From assembly GCF_014897705.1 (NCBI RefSeq), contig NZ_JABUXV010000011.1:62001-126000 (forward strand): 64,000 bases of DNA, written 5' to 3'. The stretch's first letter is position 1. Each line of letters starts with the position of its first letter. A program made the position numbers and the translations under genes. This document shows, piece after piece, positions 26,316 through 35,317 of the stretch. The stretch comes from Brachybacterium sp. FME24. GTDB lineage: Bacteria; Actinomycetota; Actinomycetes; Actinomycetales; Dermabacteraceae. The notes below the pieces were generated by a model that was not told the DNA's origin, did not search any database, and worked only from the letters and a program-made list of their open reading frames with translations.

Positions 26316-28045
26316 CGGGTGCGAACCTCCCGCACGCGTCGGTTCAGAGCGGCGATGTGCTCATCGATGTGGTCGATCCACATCGCTCGGTTCAGCCACG
26401 ACTCGTGCACCGGCAGGGCGTCGTCGCCCTGGATCGTCTCGAGATAGCCGTCGATCTTCTCGCGCTCCAAGAACTGCGGCCACAGCCGAGGGTTTCGGAA
26501 GATCTCGTGGAAATAGTCGGAGTCCGTGTCATAGGTCGAGAGCTTCTTCTTCATCGACTTCTTCGAATCCGAGACCTGGGCCTTGTAGTACTGCACGTCG
26601 GCCCAGCCGGGGATGGCGCGGCGCACGATCTCGTCGGGGAAGATCTTGTCGATCTTCTCCTGCGGGTCGAGGTCGAAGCATGCCCGCACGTACGCCGGGC
26701 CGGACAGCATGATCGCTGACATCGATCCGAGCGCCTGGTTGCCCCACCTGCGGAACTTCTCGGTGAGGTACAGGTAGTCGAGCGAGACCAGGCCCGGCAG
26801 TCCGTGACGTGCTGCGCGCTCGTAGCTGCGATCGAAGAACCCATCCATGGATGACTGGGCCTCCGGGGTGAGGAGCCCGCCGCGGAAGCTCTTCGCCGCG
26901 TAGGCCACAGGGTGATCGAGCTTCGCGATCTTCTCGAGGTCCCCGGGACGGTGGTAGTAGTAGCCGTGCATGATCTCGCCGCCGACCCCGCCGATGCTGA
27001 GGCCTGCGCGCCCGCCCGGGATGCGCACGTTCGATCGAATATTGGTCGGTGCCGCGTCCCCGTCCCACATGTCGAAGGCGTTGGCGAAGCGCTCGCTCAG
27101 AGGCATCGTGATGGTCGACGGGCTCGGGTAGGTGAGGTCATGGCGGACCTCCTGGCCCTCCTGCTCCTGACCGGCATAGTCCGCCATGAGCTCCTTGGCG
27201 ATGTCGGCCTCGGCCTCCAGAGTGCCCAATGTGATGACTCGGGCGCTGCCCCCGCCGCTCAACCAGATCGAGGCCGTCATCCGGGAATCGCGCCCGCCGC
27301 TGAGATAGAGGGTCGAGTTGCGCACGCTCAGGGCATCGAGATTCCGGGCGATCGTGCGAGTCTGCGCGATGACCCCTTCGTAATCAGGGCGCGCCTCGCG
27401 CTCCCCGACGAGGTCGGTGAGGTCGGTGTGCTCCCCGAATGCGACCTCGCCGGTCGGCGAGACGTCGAGAACTCCGGCCTCGCGCAGCCGACGGATGCCA
27501 CGGATCGGCGAGTCGTCCTGCGTGAACCAGCCGGCGTGCACATACCGGGCGATCGCTTCGGTATCTGCTTCCAGAGGGCCATCGACGAAGTGTGCGAGCA
27601 CACCGATGTGGTTCGAGGCCGCCACGAAGTCGTCGGTCACGACGTAGTAGCAGCGGCCGATCCCCAGCGTGTCCGCCCAGATCCGCACGGAGCCGTCGGC
27701 CCGGCGGTGGATGCCGAAGTGGTTGGGGAGCAGCCGCCCGAGCGCGCCCGAGCGGACCAGGGATGCCAGGCCCGTCCAGTAGTCCGACGGGGTCGCATCG
27801 TGGTCGACCGGGATCGGGGGCTGGGACACCGCGATGATCTCGCCGGAGTCCTCGTACCAGGTGGGGACCTGCCAAGCGCCCTCCATCCGGTCGGCATTGA
27901 ACAGTGCAGTGCGGTCATCGAGGTGCACGTGGTCCACGGCCTCGCCGAAGATTCGGCGGGCATCCTCGACGACCCCGTTCAGGAGCGTCGGCAGGACGTC
28001 GCGGGCCGCGGGAGTGCGCGCAACGCAGACGAAATTGATGTTCAC
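26312..28045 (-). CDS. Asparagine-synthetase-like amidotransferase, paralogue 2
   Basis: 577 residues, GTG start. The PP-loop SGGRDSR at 249-255 marks the ATP-pyrophosphatase domain; LTIGGVGGEIMHGYY-like sequence later fits the substrate side. The N-terminal half keeps the Ntn-like fold (NHFGIHRRADGSVRIWAD) but begins MNINF, with no catalytic Cys 2. Very similar in layout and N-terminus to the gene at 39218-40960, so they are recent paralogues, while the copy at 17387 is more distant. A role in amidating the carboxyl of an aminouronic acid residue is the best guess. ATGA overlap with the next gene. Confidence 0.8.
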   Translation of the reverse strand: MNINFVCVARTPAARDVLPTLLNGVVEDARRIFGEAVDHVHLDDRTALFNADRMEGAWQVPTWYEDSGEIIAVSQPPIPVDHDATPSDYWTGLASLVRSGALGRLLPNHFGIHRRADGSVRIWADTLGIGRCYYVVTDDFVAASNHIGVLAHFVDGPLEADTEAIARYVHAGWFTQDDSPIRGIRRLREAGVLDVSPTGEVAFGEHTDLTDLVGEREARPDYEGVIAQTRTIARNLDALSVRNSTLYLSGGRDSRMTASIWLSGGGSARVITLGTLEAEADIAKELMADYAGQEQEGQEVRHDLTYPSPSTITMPLSERFANAFDMWDGDAAPTNIRSNVRIPGGRAGLSIGGVGGEIMHGYYYHRPGDLEKIAKLDHPVAYAAKSFRGGLLTPEAQSSMDGFFDRSYERAARHGLPGLVSLDYLYLTEKFRRWGNQALGSMSAIMLSGPAYVRACFDLDPQEKIDKIFPDEIVRRAIPGWADVQYYKAQVSDSKKSMKKKLSTYDTDSDYFHEIFRNPRLWPQFLEREKIDGYLETIQGDDALPVHESWLNRAMWIDHIDEHIAALNRRVREVRTR

Positions 28046-28120
28046 GGTGTGTACCTGCTTCCAGGGGAACGAGGAGAGCGTCCGGTCGTGTCGTGGGGTT
28101 CGGGGCGGATCGGGGTGGGA

Positions 28121-29890
28121 TCAGAGAAAGTGCAGGCGCGTCTCGACGGATGCTCGGGTCTCGAGGGGGAAGGTGAAGCCGAGGGACCACGTGGGGTCGA
28201 GGGCACCGTCCGTGCGTGACCGCCATCCCCGCAACGGCTCGTGCTGGCCGCGCACCGGTTCCAGTGCACGGCCGGGGCCGCTCACGCCGAGGCGCAGCGG
28301 GCCGTTCACGGTTTCTGCGCGCAGGACGATCTCCTCCCCCACGGACTCCAGCTCGAAGCTGCCATCGATGTTCAGCCACACCACGGCCTCACGGGGCTCC
28401 GGCAGGCGGGAATGGATGGCGTCGAGCAGACGCAGCTCCTTCCCGGGCGTGTACACGACACGGCGGCGGTGGACGTAGTCGGGGTGCCGGACCCGCGCGG
28501 ACAGGTCGAAGCGATCGCCCTTGCGGACGCAGTCGGTGAGCGCGCTCCCGTAGGGCTTCCGTCCCTGGCGGCGCTGGTTGCGGCCATCGACCATCAGCGT
28601 GTTGTGCGCCATCGTGCTCTCGACGTACTGACGCTCCGGTGCGGCGTAGTAATAGCCCTCTGCCCGGAGCGGTGACTCCCGATCCAGCAGCTCGCCGTAG
28701 CCGAAGCGCCCGGCATCCGTGAGGATCTGCTGGCCGCGGTCGTACCAGACGACGTTCAGATCGTCGGCGTGCTTGTGTGCCCGCGAATGGTAGGCCGCGC
28801 TGAACGCGAGGTACCCGCTGCGCGCGAACTCTCCCGGTGCGGTCGGCTGCGGCGAACGCACGAAGGCGTATCCCCCCTCGGCGAAGGCTGCGAGCTCCTC
28901 CGACATGGGTTCGCCCGATGCGCCGTCGGTGAGGAGGAACCGGGTATGGGGATCGATCGAATCCGGGACCTTCTCCAGGACGTTCGTCTCCGGGGAGTCC
29001 CCCATCTGCACTATCGCCCCGTCGGGCTGGATCATCCACCCCAGAACGTGAGCAGCGCGCTGGATCCGTTGCCGGATCTCCTCGTCGGCGATGAGATCGT
29101 CCCGCACGGCGAGCTCGAAGGAGTTCAACAGCATGCGGTGATAGTCGGGGGAATGCTCCAGATGGACGCCGTCGGCGGCGAACTGCGAACGTGCCATGAG
29201 CGCGAGGCGCTCAGCGCCCTCCTCCGCGGTCCGAGGTGCATCCGGCAACATGGCAAGGTGCCGGCCGGCGTGGACCTGCGAGACCGCCGTGTAGAAGCCG
29301 TGGTTGTTGCGCGGGTTGAACGCGCGGTCCTGATGGAGCTCGTCGAGGTGCCAGGCGAGCGCCTCCGCGAGGATCACCGTCTGCTCCCGCATGCCTCCGT
29401 GCCGGGCGGCGCGCAGGGTGATCGCGATCAGCCGGGGCATGCGCAACGACTGGGACATGTCGTACCAGGCCATCGGGTCGGCCTCGTCGTCGGCTCCACG
29501 GTGGATCCGGATCCAGCCCACCGCGATCTGCACGATCCGGCGCAACCAGAGGTCGCCGTCCTCGTCATCCGCAGCGCGGAGCAGCGGGTCCATGAACTCC
29601 CAGGCATGCAGGTGGAAACCCCACGAGCGGTGGGCGACTCCGTACTGCGCCCAGTCGGAGAGTTCGGCGATCAGGACCGGATCGAAGCGGGAGAACTTCC
29701 ACCCGTCCTCGAAGACGGAGGAGGCACTCTGCTTGATCTTCTGTATCGAGAACCATCCGGTGAGATCCGGGAGCTGCGCCGTACCCAGAGCGGTCAGCAG
29801 TTGCTCGATCTCGACGTCGCGTCGACGCAGAGCCAGGTCCGAGGAGGTGAAGAGGTCACCGTCTGCGGCCAGGTCATCGTTCTCTGTCAT
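28121..29890 (-). CDS. Heparinase II/III-family protein
   Basis: 589 residues, no signal peptide. An (alpha/alpha) toroid half carries NNHGFY at 195-200 and EHSPDYH at 245-251 (catalytic Asn/His and Tyr/His of heparinase II/III-type enzymes); a beta-sandwich half carries HKHADD at 372-377 with DAGRFGYG following, as in the metal-binding motif of the family. All key motifs are intact. Cytoplasmic location and biosynthetic context favour a uronic acid C5-epimerase-like or lyase role on the nascent polymer; dermatan-sulfate epimerase shows that this fold can epimerise. Strongly similar to the C-terminal domain of the upstream neighbour, pointing to tandem duplication. Confidence 0.85.
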   Translation of the reverse strand: MTENDDLAADGDLFTSSDLALRRRDVEIEQLLTALGTAQLPDLTGWFSIQKIKQSASSVFEDGWKFSRFDPVLIAELSDWAQYGVAHRSWGFHLHAWEFMDPLLRAADDEDGDLWLRRIVQIAVGWIRIHRGADDEADPMAWYDMSQSLRMPRLIAITLRAARHGGMREQTVILAEALAWHLDELHQDRAFNPRNNHGFYTAVSQVHAGRHLAMLPDAPRTAEEGAERLALMARSQFAADGVHLEHSPDYHRMLLNSFELAVRDDLIADEEIRQRIQRAAHVLGWMIQPDGAIVQMGDSPETNVLEKVPDSIDPHTRFLLTDGASGEPMSEELAAFAEGGYAFVRSPQPTAPGEFARSGYLAFSAAYHSRAHKHADDLNVVWYDRGQQILTDAGRFGYGELLDRESPLRAEGYYYAAPERQYVESTMAHNTLMVDGRNQRRQGRKPYGSALTDCVRKGDRFDLSARVRHPDYVHRRRVVYTPGKELRLLDAIHSRLPEPREAVVWLNIDGSFELESVGEEIVLRAETVNGPLRLGVSGPGRALEPVRGQHEPLRGWRSRTDGALDPTWSLGFTFPLETRASVETRLHFL

Positions 29891-29929
29891 GGTGTCCTTA
29901 AAATGCGGGGAACCTTGCGGGGAGGGCGA

Positions 29930-32900
29930 TCACGAGAGCCGGAAGAGCGTGTCCACCGCGGCCCGGGTCTCAACCGGCACGTTGAATCCGACCGACCAGA
30001 CCGGTTCCAGGGATCGGTCCCGCCGCGAGCGCCACCCGCGCAGAGGGTTCTGGCCTCCTCGCACCGGATCGACGAGGGTACCCGGCCCCGTCACCTCGAG
30101 CCGCAGCAGTTCGCCGTCGACCAGACGCTCGAAGACCAGCGCCTCGTCGCGTTCGACGAGTTCGAATGCGCCATCGATGTTGTACCAGACCACGGCGCTG
30201 CGACTGTCCGGTGACTGCGAGAAGATCGCATCCTTCACGAGCAGTTGTCGCCCCGGCGTGTACACGACGCGTCGGCGATGGATGTAGTCGGCGTGGTGGA
30301 CGCGGGCGGACAGATCGAACACTCCGTCCGCCTGGACGGCTTCGGCGATGCCGCTGCCGTAGGGCGCACGATCTCGACGATCCTGGTCCTCGCCGTCCAT
30401 CTCGACCGTGTTGTGAGCACGGGTGCCCTCCACGTACTGGCGCTCCGGCGACCCGTAGTAGAACCCCTTCTTGCGCAGGGGCGAATCGGCAGGGAGCAGG
30501 TCGCCGTAGCCGTAGCGGCCCGAGTCCACGAGGATCTCGGTGCCCCGGTCGTACCAGACGATGTTGAGATCATCGGCGTGCTTGTGCGCGCGGGAATGGA
30601 ACGCTGCGCTGACGGCGAGATAGCCGCTCGCGGCGAGCTCCCCGGGGCCTTGCGGAGCAGGCGAGCGCACGAAGGCGTACCCGCCGTCCCGGAACACTGC
30701 GAGCTCCTTGCTCGGTGCCTCTCCGCGACGTCCATCGCTCAGGATGAACTGCGTGTGCGGATCCAGGGAGGGCGCGTCCTCGACCGTCATGTAGGTCGCG
30801 GGGGTATCTCCGAACTGCACCAGGTATCCATCGGGCTGCACCATCCAGCCGAGCACCTCGGCGGCGCGCCGGATCCGTTCGCGGATGTCCTCGTCGCCGA
30901 CGAGCCCGTCCTGCACTGCGCGCTCGAACGAGCCGAGAAGCATCCGGTGGTATTCCGGCGAATGCTCGAGATGCGCGCCGTCCGGAGCGAACTGGCGGTC
31001 GGCCATCGTGCGCAGTCGCGCCGCGCCGTCGTCGTGCAGGGCTTCGACGCCCGGCAGCGGCGAGCCGTGCTTGGCCAGGTGCAGCTGCGAGGCCGCGGTG
31101 TAGAACCCGTGGTTGTTGTTCGGGTTGAACGCCCGATCCTCGTGGAGCTCGTCGACATGCCGCAGGATCGCGTCGATGAGAACGGTGGCCTGCGGGTGCA
31201 GATCGTCATGGCGTGCCGTGCGGATGAGCAGATTCAGCAGCATCGGAGCCCGCAGGGCGAGGGCCATGTCGTACCAGGCCATCGGATCTTCAGGGGCATC
31301 GGGGGCGACGTAGGTCCCGATCCAGTCCAGGGCGATGTCCAGGCTCGTCTCGAGCCAGTAACGGTCCCCGGTCCGCGAGTGCTCCCGCAGGAGCGGCTCC
31401 ATGAACTTCCACGTATGGAGATTGAATCCCCAGGTGCGATTCGCTTCGCCGACGGCAGCCCAATCCGGGCACTCCGTGACGCGGACGGGTTCGAACTCCT
31501 CGAAGGCCCAGCCGGTCGAGACGATGTCGTGCGCGTCCTGCTTCATCTCGCTGAGGGAGAACCATCCGGTCAGCGGGGGTTCGGGGAGCAGCTCGAAAGC
31601 ATCCAGGAGGTCGCCCGCGTTCACACCGCGCTCGCGGAGCCGGACCTCCGACTCGAGATTCAGCGAGGACGGACCGGTGTAGCCCAGCTTCTTGTAGACC
31701 CGGTAGTACTCGCTGACGTTGTTGTCCCAGGTCCGGTAGTTGCGGACCCAGCGGGAGGCGATCTGGCCGAGCTCCTGGCGGCGCTCCGGATCCTGGATGA
31801 GCTCGAGGAGCTTCCGGGAGAGATCGGTGCTGTCCCCGGCCCGGAACGTCTCGACGGCACCGGACTGCCGGGCGATCTCCTGCAGGGCGCCGACATCGGA
31901 CAGGATCACGGTGCGCCCCGTCGAGAACGCCTCGAACGGTTTCAGGGGCGTCACGAGATCCGCGACGGCTGATGCCTTGCGGGGCACCACGAACAGGTCG
32001 ATCAGTCCGTAGTACCGCAGCACGTCCTCGTGGGGGACGCGCCCGGTGAAGAAGACGTTCTCGATCCCTGCGGAGGCGACGCGCTCGCGCAGGGTGGGCA
32101 GGTACGCCCCGTCCCCGACCAGCAGCAGGCACAGCGGGCGATCGGAGGTGGCGGCGGCGAGGTGGTATCCGTCGATCAGAGTGTCGATGCCTTCGTACTC
32201 GACGATCGACGAGATGTAGCCGACCACGAGGGAATCCGCTGGGAGTCCGATCTCCTCGGCCAGGTCGCGGTCGCTCTCCTGCACGGGGAAGTTCGTGGCC
32301 TCGACGGCATTGGGGACGATCGAGACGGAGTCCCCCGCGATCCGGCCCTGCGCGGACTCGATGATGTGGTCCCGCATGACCTCGGCGAGGGTGAAAACAT
32401 GATCGGGGAGCTGCCGGGCGATCTCCTCAGCACGCTTCCTCAGGGTGTACGCATCAGGCAGCCCGTACATCGAGAAGAGGATGTCTGCGCCGTCTCCCCA
32501 ACCGTTCGCGTCGATGGTGCGCGAGAGCCACGACTCCTCCCAGAAGCCCCGCGACTCGTACACGGTCGGGATCGAGTACTTGGTGCCCACGGCGTGGACG
32601 ATGAGCGCATTGAAGAAATCCGACTGGGCGTGCAGGACGCTGGGGCGGACCTCGAGCACCAGCTGGGCCAAGCCGCGGATGTTCTCGGCAAGCCACTCGT
32701 CCAGCAGCAGCTCGTTCCGGGGTGCGCCCGGCAGCAGGTAGTAGTCGACCCCGCCGTGCACATAGTGCTCGGTCTGCTCGATGTCATGCTCCGTGATCCC
32801 GGACTGGCCGACGATCGCGACCGGCAGACCCTTCCGGATCTGGGCGAGGGCCGTGTACTGGGTGCGCAGGGTGTAGCCGGTCTGTGTCTCGGGCAGCACC

Positions 32901-34057
32901 CGCCCGACCATGTGCAGGATCGGACCGGAGGGGTCGTGGGCATCCCCGTCCGGCAGCTCGGGGTTCACGAGCAAGGGCTGGGAGAACAGCGAGATCTCGT
33001 GCTCGATCTTCGCCACGGCCTTCGCGTCGTTCTCTCGACCGGACTTCTCATGGACGCGTGCGACAGCCTGCGCGGCGAGTTCCCAGTATCCCGTGGCGCG
33101 GAAGTACCGGTAGACCGCCCGCGAGGTGGTGAGGTTCAGTTCCGCGAGCAGGTCGAAGCTGTCGAGCAGGGGACGAACGCGCAGGTAATCGCCCCGGGAG
33201 GTGTAATCCTCGAAGAGCTTCCTCGCGCTGCCCGGCGTGAGAACGGCTCGAGGGCTGCGCCCCAGTTGTATCGCCGTCTCGAAGGACGTGCGCGCCTGCT
33301 CCCTGGACCTCTCCTGCAGGGTGGACACCTCCCCTTCCAGCGGGTCGAGGAAGCCGCTGGGCACGCGGCTCCGCAGAACTCGCAGGTCCTTGCGGACCGT
33401 CTCGAGGCGCTCCGCGGACCGCTTCTGCGCGTTGCGCGCATTCACCACCGAGCGACGCAGCGACGCAGCCACCTCGTCACCGGCGACGAATCGGGCGTCG
33501 AGGCTCTCCACGAGCTCCTTCTGCGTCGCGTCCTGGCGGGCGCCGCGCTCGTCGAGCTCACTGAGCGATCGCGTGGTCGTTGCCAGGCCCGCATCGAGCC
33601 CCGCGACCGAGGAGACCGTCTCGTCGAGCCGGCGACCGTGATCAGCCGACGACGCCTCCGCGCCACGAATCCGACGATCGTGATCAGCGGACGACGTCTC
33701 CGCGCGATCGATCCGGCGACCATGATCGGCGGACGAGGCCTCCACGTCGCCGACGCGGGATCCGACCCTGTCCACTCCCTGCTCGAGAGCTTCCGCATTC
33801 TGCTCGACGACGCCGGCACGCTGCTCGAGGTTCTTCGCCCGGGTCGCCAGGCGGTCGGTGGTTCCACTCAACCGCGCGGCGAGACGCATCGCCACGAAGC
33901 ACGAGGACAGCACGAGAACGAGCCCGAGCACCGCGGCGATGATCGCCAGGACCCAGGATCCCATCGCCGCTGCGATGGCCAGGACGATCACGAAGATCGC
34001 CCACCCCGCTCCAGCCGCCAGGATCGCTGTTCGAAGTCGCTCACGCATAGTCGTCAT
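29930..34057 (-). CDS. Membrane-anchored GT4 glycosyltransferase fused to a heparinase II/III domain
   Basis: 1375 residues. Two hydrophobic segments at about 10-58, then a coiled coil with three 14-residue repeats (105-146), a helical linker, a GT-B/GT4 domain (about 378-790: LHMVGRVLPETQTGYTLRTQ, LLVGDGAYLP, TPLKPFEAFSTGR), and a complete heparinase II/III domain (about 805-1375) with NNHGFY at 981-986, EHSPEYH at 1031-1037 and HKHADD at 1158-1163. Start at 34057: AGGA sits 5 nt upstream; the longer frame to 34195 runs into wecB. One polypeptide thus appears to add a sugar and then act on the uronic acid chain at the membrane. Lies 43 bp after wecB in the operon. Confidence 0.88.
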   Translation of the reverse strand: MTTMRERLRTAILAAGAGWAIFVIVLAIAAAMGSWVLAIIAAVLGLVLVLSSCFVAMRLAARLSGTTDRLATRAKNLEQRAGVVEQNAEALEQGVDRVGSRVGDVEASSADHGRRIDRAETSSADHDRRIRGAEASSADHGRRLDETVSSVAGLDAGLATTTRSLSELDERGARQDATQKELVESLDARFVAGDEVAASLRRSVVNARNAQKRSAERLETVRKDLRVLRSRVPSGFLDPLEGEVSTLQERSREQARTSFETAIQLGRSPRAVLTPGSARKLFEDYTSRGDYLRVRPLLDSFDLLAELNLTTSRAVYRYFRATGYWELAAQAVARVHEKSGRENDAKAVAKIEHEISLFSQPLLVNPELPDGDAHDPSGPILHMVGRVLPETQTGYTLRTQYTALAQIRKGLPVAIVGQSGITEHDIEQTEHYVHGGVDYYLLPGAPRNELLLDEWLAENIRGLAQLVLEVRPSVLHAQSDFFNALIVHAVGTKYSIPTVYESRGFWEESWLSRTIDANGWGDGADILFSMYGLPDAYTLRKRAEEIARQLPDHVFTLAEVMRDHIIESAQGRIAGDSVSIVPNAVEATNFPVQESDRDLAEEIGLPADSLVVGYISSIVEYEGIDTLIDGYHLAAATSDRPLCLLLVGDGAYLPTLRERVASAGIENVFFTGRVPHEDVLRYYGLIDLFVVPRKASAVADLVTPLKPFEAFSTGRTVILSDVGALQEIARQSGAVETFRAGDSTDLSRKLLELIQDPERRQELGQIASRWVRNYRTWDNNVSEYYRVYKKLGYTGPSSLNLESEVRLRERGVNAGDLLDAFELLPEPPLTGWFSLSEMKQDAHDIVSTGWAFEEFEPVRVTECPDWAAVGEANRTWGFNLHTWKFMEPLLREHSRTGDRYWLETSLDIALDWIGTYVAPDAPEDPMAWYDMALALRAPMLLNLLIRTARHDDLHPQATVLIDAILRHVDELHEDRAFNPNNNHGFYTAASQLHLAKHGSPLPGVEALHDDGAARLRTMADRQFAPDGAHLEHSPEYHRMLLGSFERAVQDGLVGDEDIRERIRRAAEVLGWMVQPDGYLVQFGDTPATYMTVEDAPSLDPHTQFILSDGRRGEAPSKELAVFRDGGYAFVRSPAPQGPGELAASGYLAVSAAFHSRAHKHADDLNIVWYDRGTEILVDSGRYGYGDLLPADSPLRKKGFYYGSPERQYVEGTRAHNTVEMDGEDQDRRDRAPYGSGIAEAVQADGVFDLSARVHHADYIHRRRVVYTPGRQLLVKDAIFSQSPDSRSAVVWYNIDGAFELVERDEALVFERLVDGELLRLEVTGPGTLVDPVRGGQNPLRGWRSRRDRSLEPVWSVGFNVPVETRAAVDTLFRLS
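33620..33745 (-). repeat. Three in-frame 42-bp repeats encoding a coiled-coil segment
   Basis: Residues 105-146 of the GT4-heparinase fusion consist of three 14-residue units of the form (V/A)E(A/T)SSADH(G/D)RR(I/L)xx. The 14-residue period equals two heptads, so they extend the coiled coil between the membrane anchor and the enzyme. Copy number may vary between strains. Confidence 0.75.
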
Positions 34058-34100
34058 CTCGTTCCTGCTCGTCCTACCAGATGCTGAGGCTGCAGTGCTC

Positions 34101-35273
34101 TCAGGCGGAAGGGGTTCCGAAGTCGACCGGGCGCTCGTTGCCCAGGAACTTCCACTTGATCGCGGCCACGGTACGCGCCGCCGCCTGGCCATCACCGTAG
34201 GGGTTCACGGCATTCGCCATCGCCTCATAGGCCTCGGGGGAATCCATCAGGTGAGAGACCTCGTCGACGAGCCGCTGGCGGTGCGTGCCGATCAGCTTCA
34301 CCGTTCCCGAGACGACAGCCTCCGGTCGCTCCGTGTTCTCCCGCATCACCAGCACGGGCTTGCCGAGGCTCGGGGCCTCCTCCTGGACACCGCCGGAGTC
34401 GGTCAGGACGATGTTCGCGAGGCTCAGCGCACGCGTGAACTGGGCGTACGGCAACGGCTCGATCAGGAGCACGTTGTCGAGGCCCTCGACCGCCGGTCGG
34501 ATCGAAGCGCGAACCTTCGGATTCTTGTGGATCGGGAACACGATCGTCAGGTCCGGGTACGTGCGCGCAAGGTCTGCCACCGCGCCGCCGATGTCCTCCA
34601 TGGCCGATCCCAGGTTCTCGCGGCGGTGAGCGGTGACCAGCAGGATGCGCTCCTGCCCGTCGCTGCCCAGGCTCCTCTGCAGCTCTTCCAGGCGCTCGTC
34701 ATCGAAGCGCACCTCGAGCGTCGCGGTGGCGTGGAGCAGGGTGTCGATCACGCTGTTCCCCGTGACGACGATGTCGTTCTCGCTGACATCCTCACGAGTG
34801 AGGTTCGCTTTGCTGGTCGAGGTCGGCGCGAGGTGCAGCGCCGCGATCTGGCTGGTGAGCTTGCGGTTCGCTTCCTCGGGGAACGGGGAGTTGATGTCTC
34901 CCGAGCGCAGGCCCGCCTCGAGATGGAGGACCGGGATCTGACGGTTGAACGACGCGACGGCGGCGCCCATGACCGTCGAGGTGTCGCCCTGCACGATCAC
35001 GGCGTCAGGCGTCTCTTCCTCCAGGATCGCGTCGACCCCGCTGATCACCTTGGCCACGATCCCGTTCAGGCTCTGTCCGGCAGCCATGATGTTCAGATCA
35101 TGGTCGGGAACGATGTCGAACATCGTGTTCACCTGGTCCAGCATCTCGCGGTGCTGTCCGGTGACGACAAGGACGTTCTCGAGCTCGTCGTCCTTCTCGA
35201 TCGCCTTGATGATCGGGGCGACCTTGATCGCCTCGGGACGCGTGCCGTAGATAGTCATGATGCGCAGAGTCAC
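34101..35273 (-). CDS. wecB: UDP-N-acetylglucosamine 2-epimerase (non-hydrolysing)
   Basis: 390 residues, normal length. Converts UDP-GlcNAc to UDP-ManNAc in the cytoplasm. Hallmarks: YGTRPEAIKVAPII at the N-terminus, VQGDTSTVMG, LEAGLRSGD, PEEANRKL, TAHRRENLG, and DSGGVQEEAPSLGKPVLVMR near the C-terminus. GTG at 35273 was chosen because AAGGAG lies 6 nt upstream; an ATG at 35258 is also in frame. It supplies the substrate of WecC (9649-10902). Located mid-operon between the ABC exporter ATPase and the large fusion gene. Confidence 0.96.
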   Translation of the reverse strand: MTLRIMTIYGTRPEAIKVAPIIKAIEKDDELENVLVVTGQHREMLDQVNTMFDIVPDHDLNIMAAGQSLNGIVAKVISGVDAILEEETPDAVIVQGDTSTVMGAAVASFNRQIPVLHLEAGLRSGDINSPFPEEANRKLTSQIAALHLAPTSTSKANLTREDVSENDIVVTGNSVIDTLLHATATLEVRFDDERLEELQRSLGSDGQERILLVTAHRRENLGSAMEDIGGAVADLARTYPDLTIVFPIHKNPKVRASIRPAVEGLDNVLLIEPLPYAQFTRALSLANIVLTDSGGVQEEAPSLGKPVLVMRENTERPEAVVSGTVKLIGTHRQRLVDEVSHLMDSPEAYEAMANAVNPYGDGQAAARTVAAIKWKFLGNERPVDFGTPSA

Positions 35274-35317
35274 AATGTTCTCCTTGGGGATCGGGATGAT
35301 TCGGGGATCGGGATGTA

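Noticed and set aside
23619..26447. A 942-residue plus-strand frame opposite the heparinase/hydrolase fusion
   Set aside because: It is an exact antisense shadow of a motif-rich gene, with no ribosome binding site and biased Arg/His/Val/Gly content.
30245..31972. A 575-residue plus-strand frame opposite the GT4-heparinase fusion
   Set aside because: Shadow frame; the opposite strand has catalytic motifs of the heparinase family.
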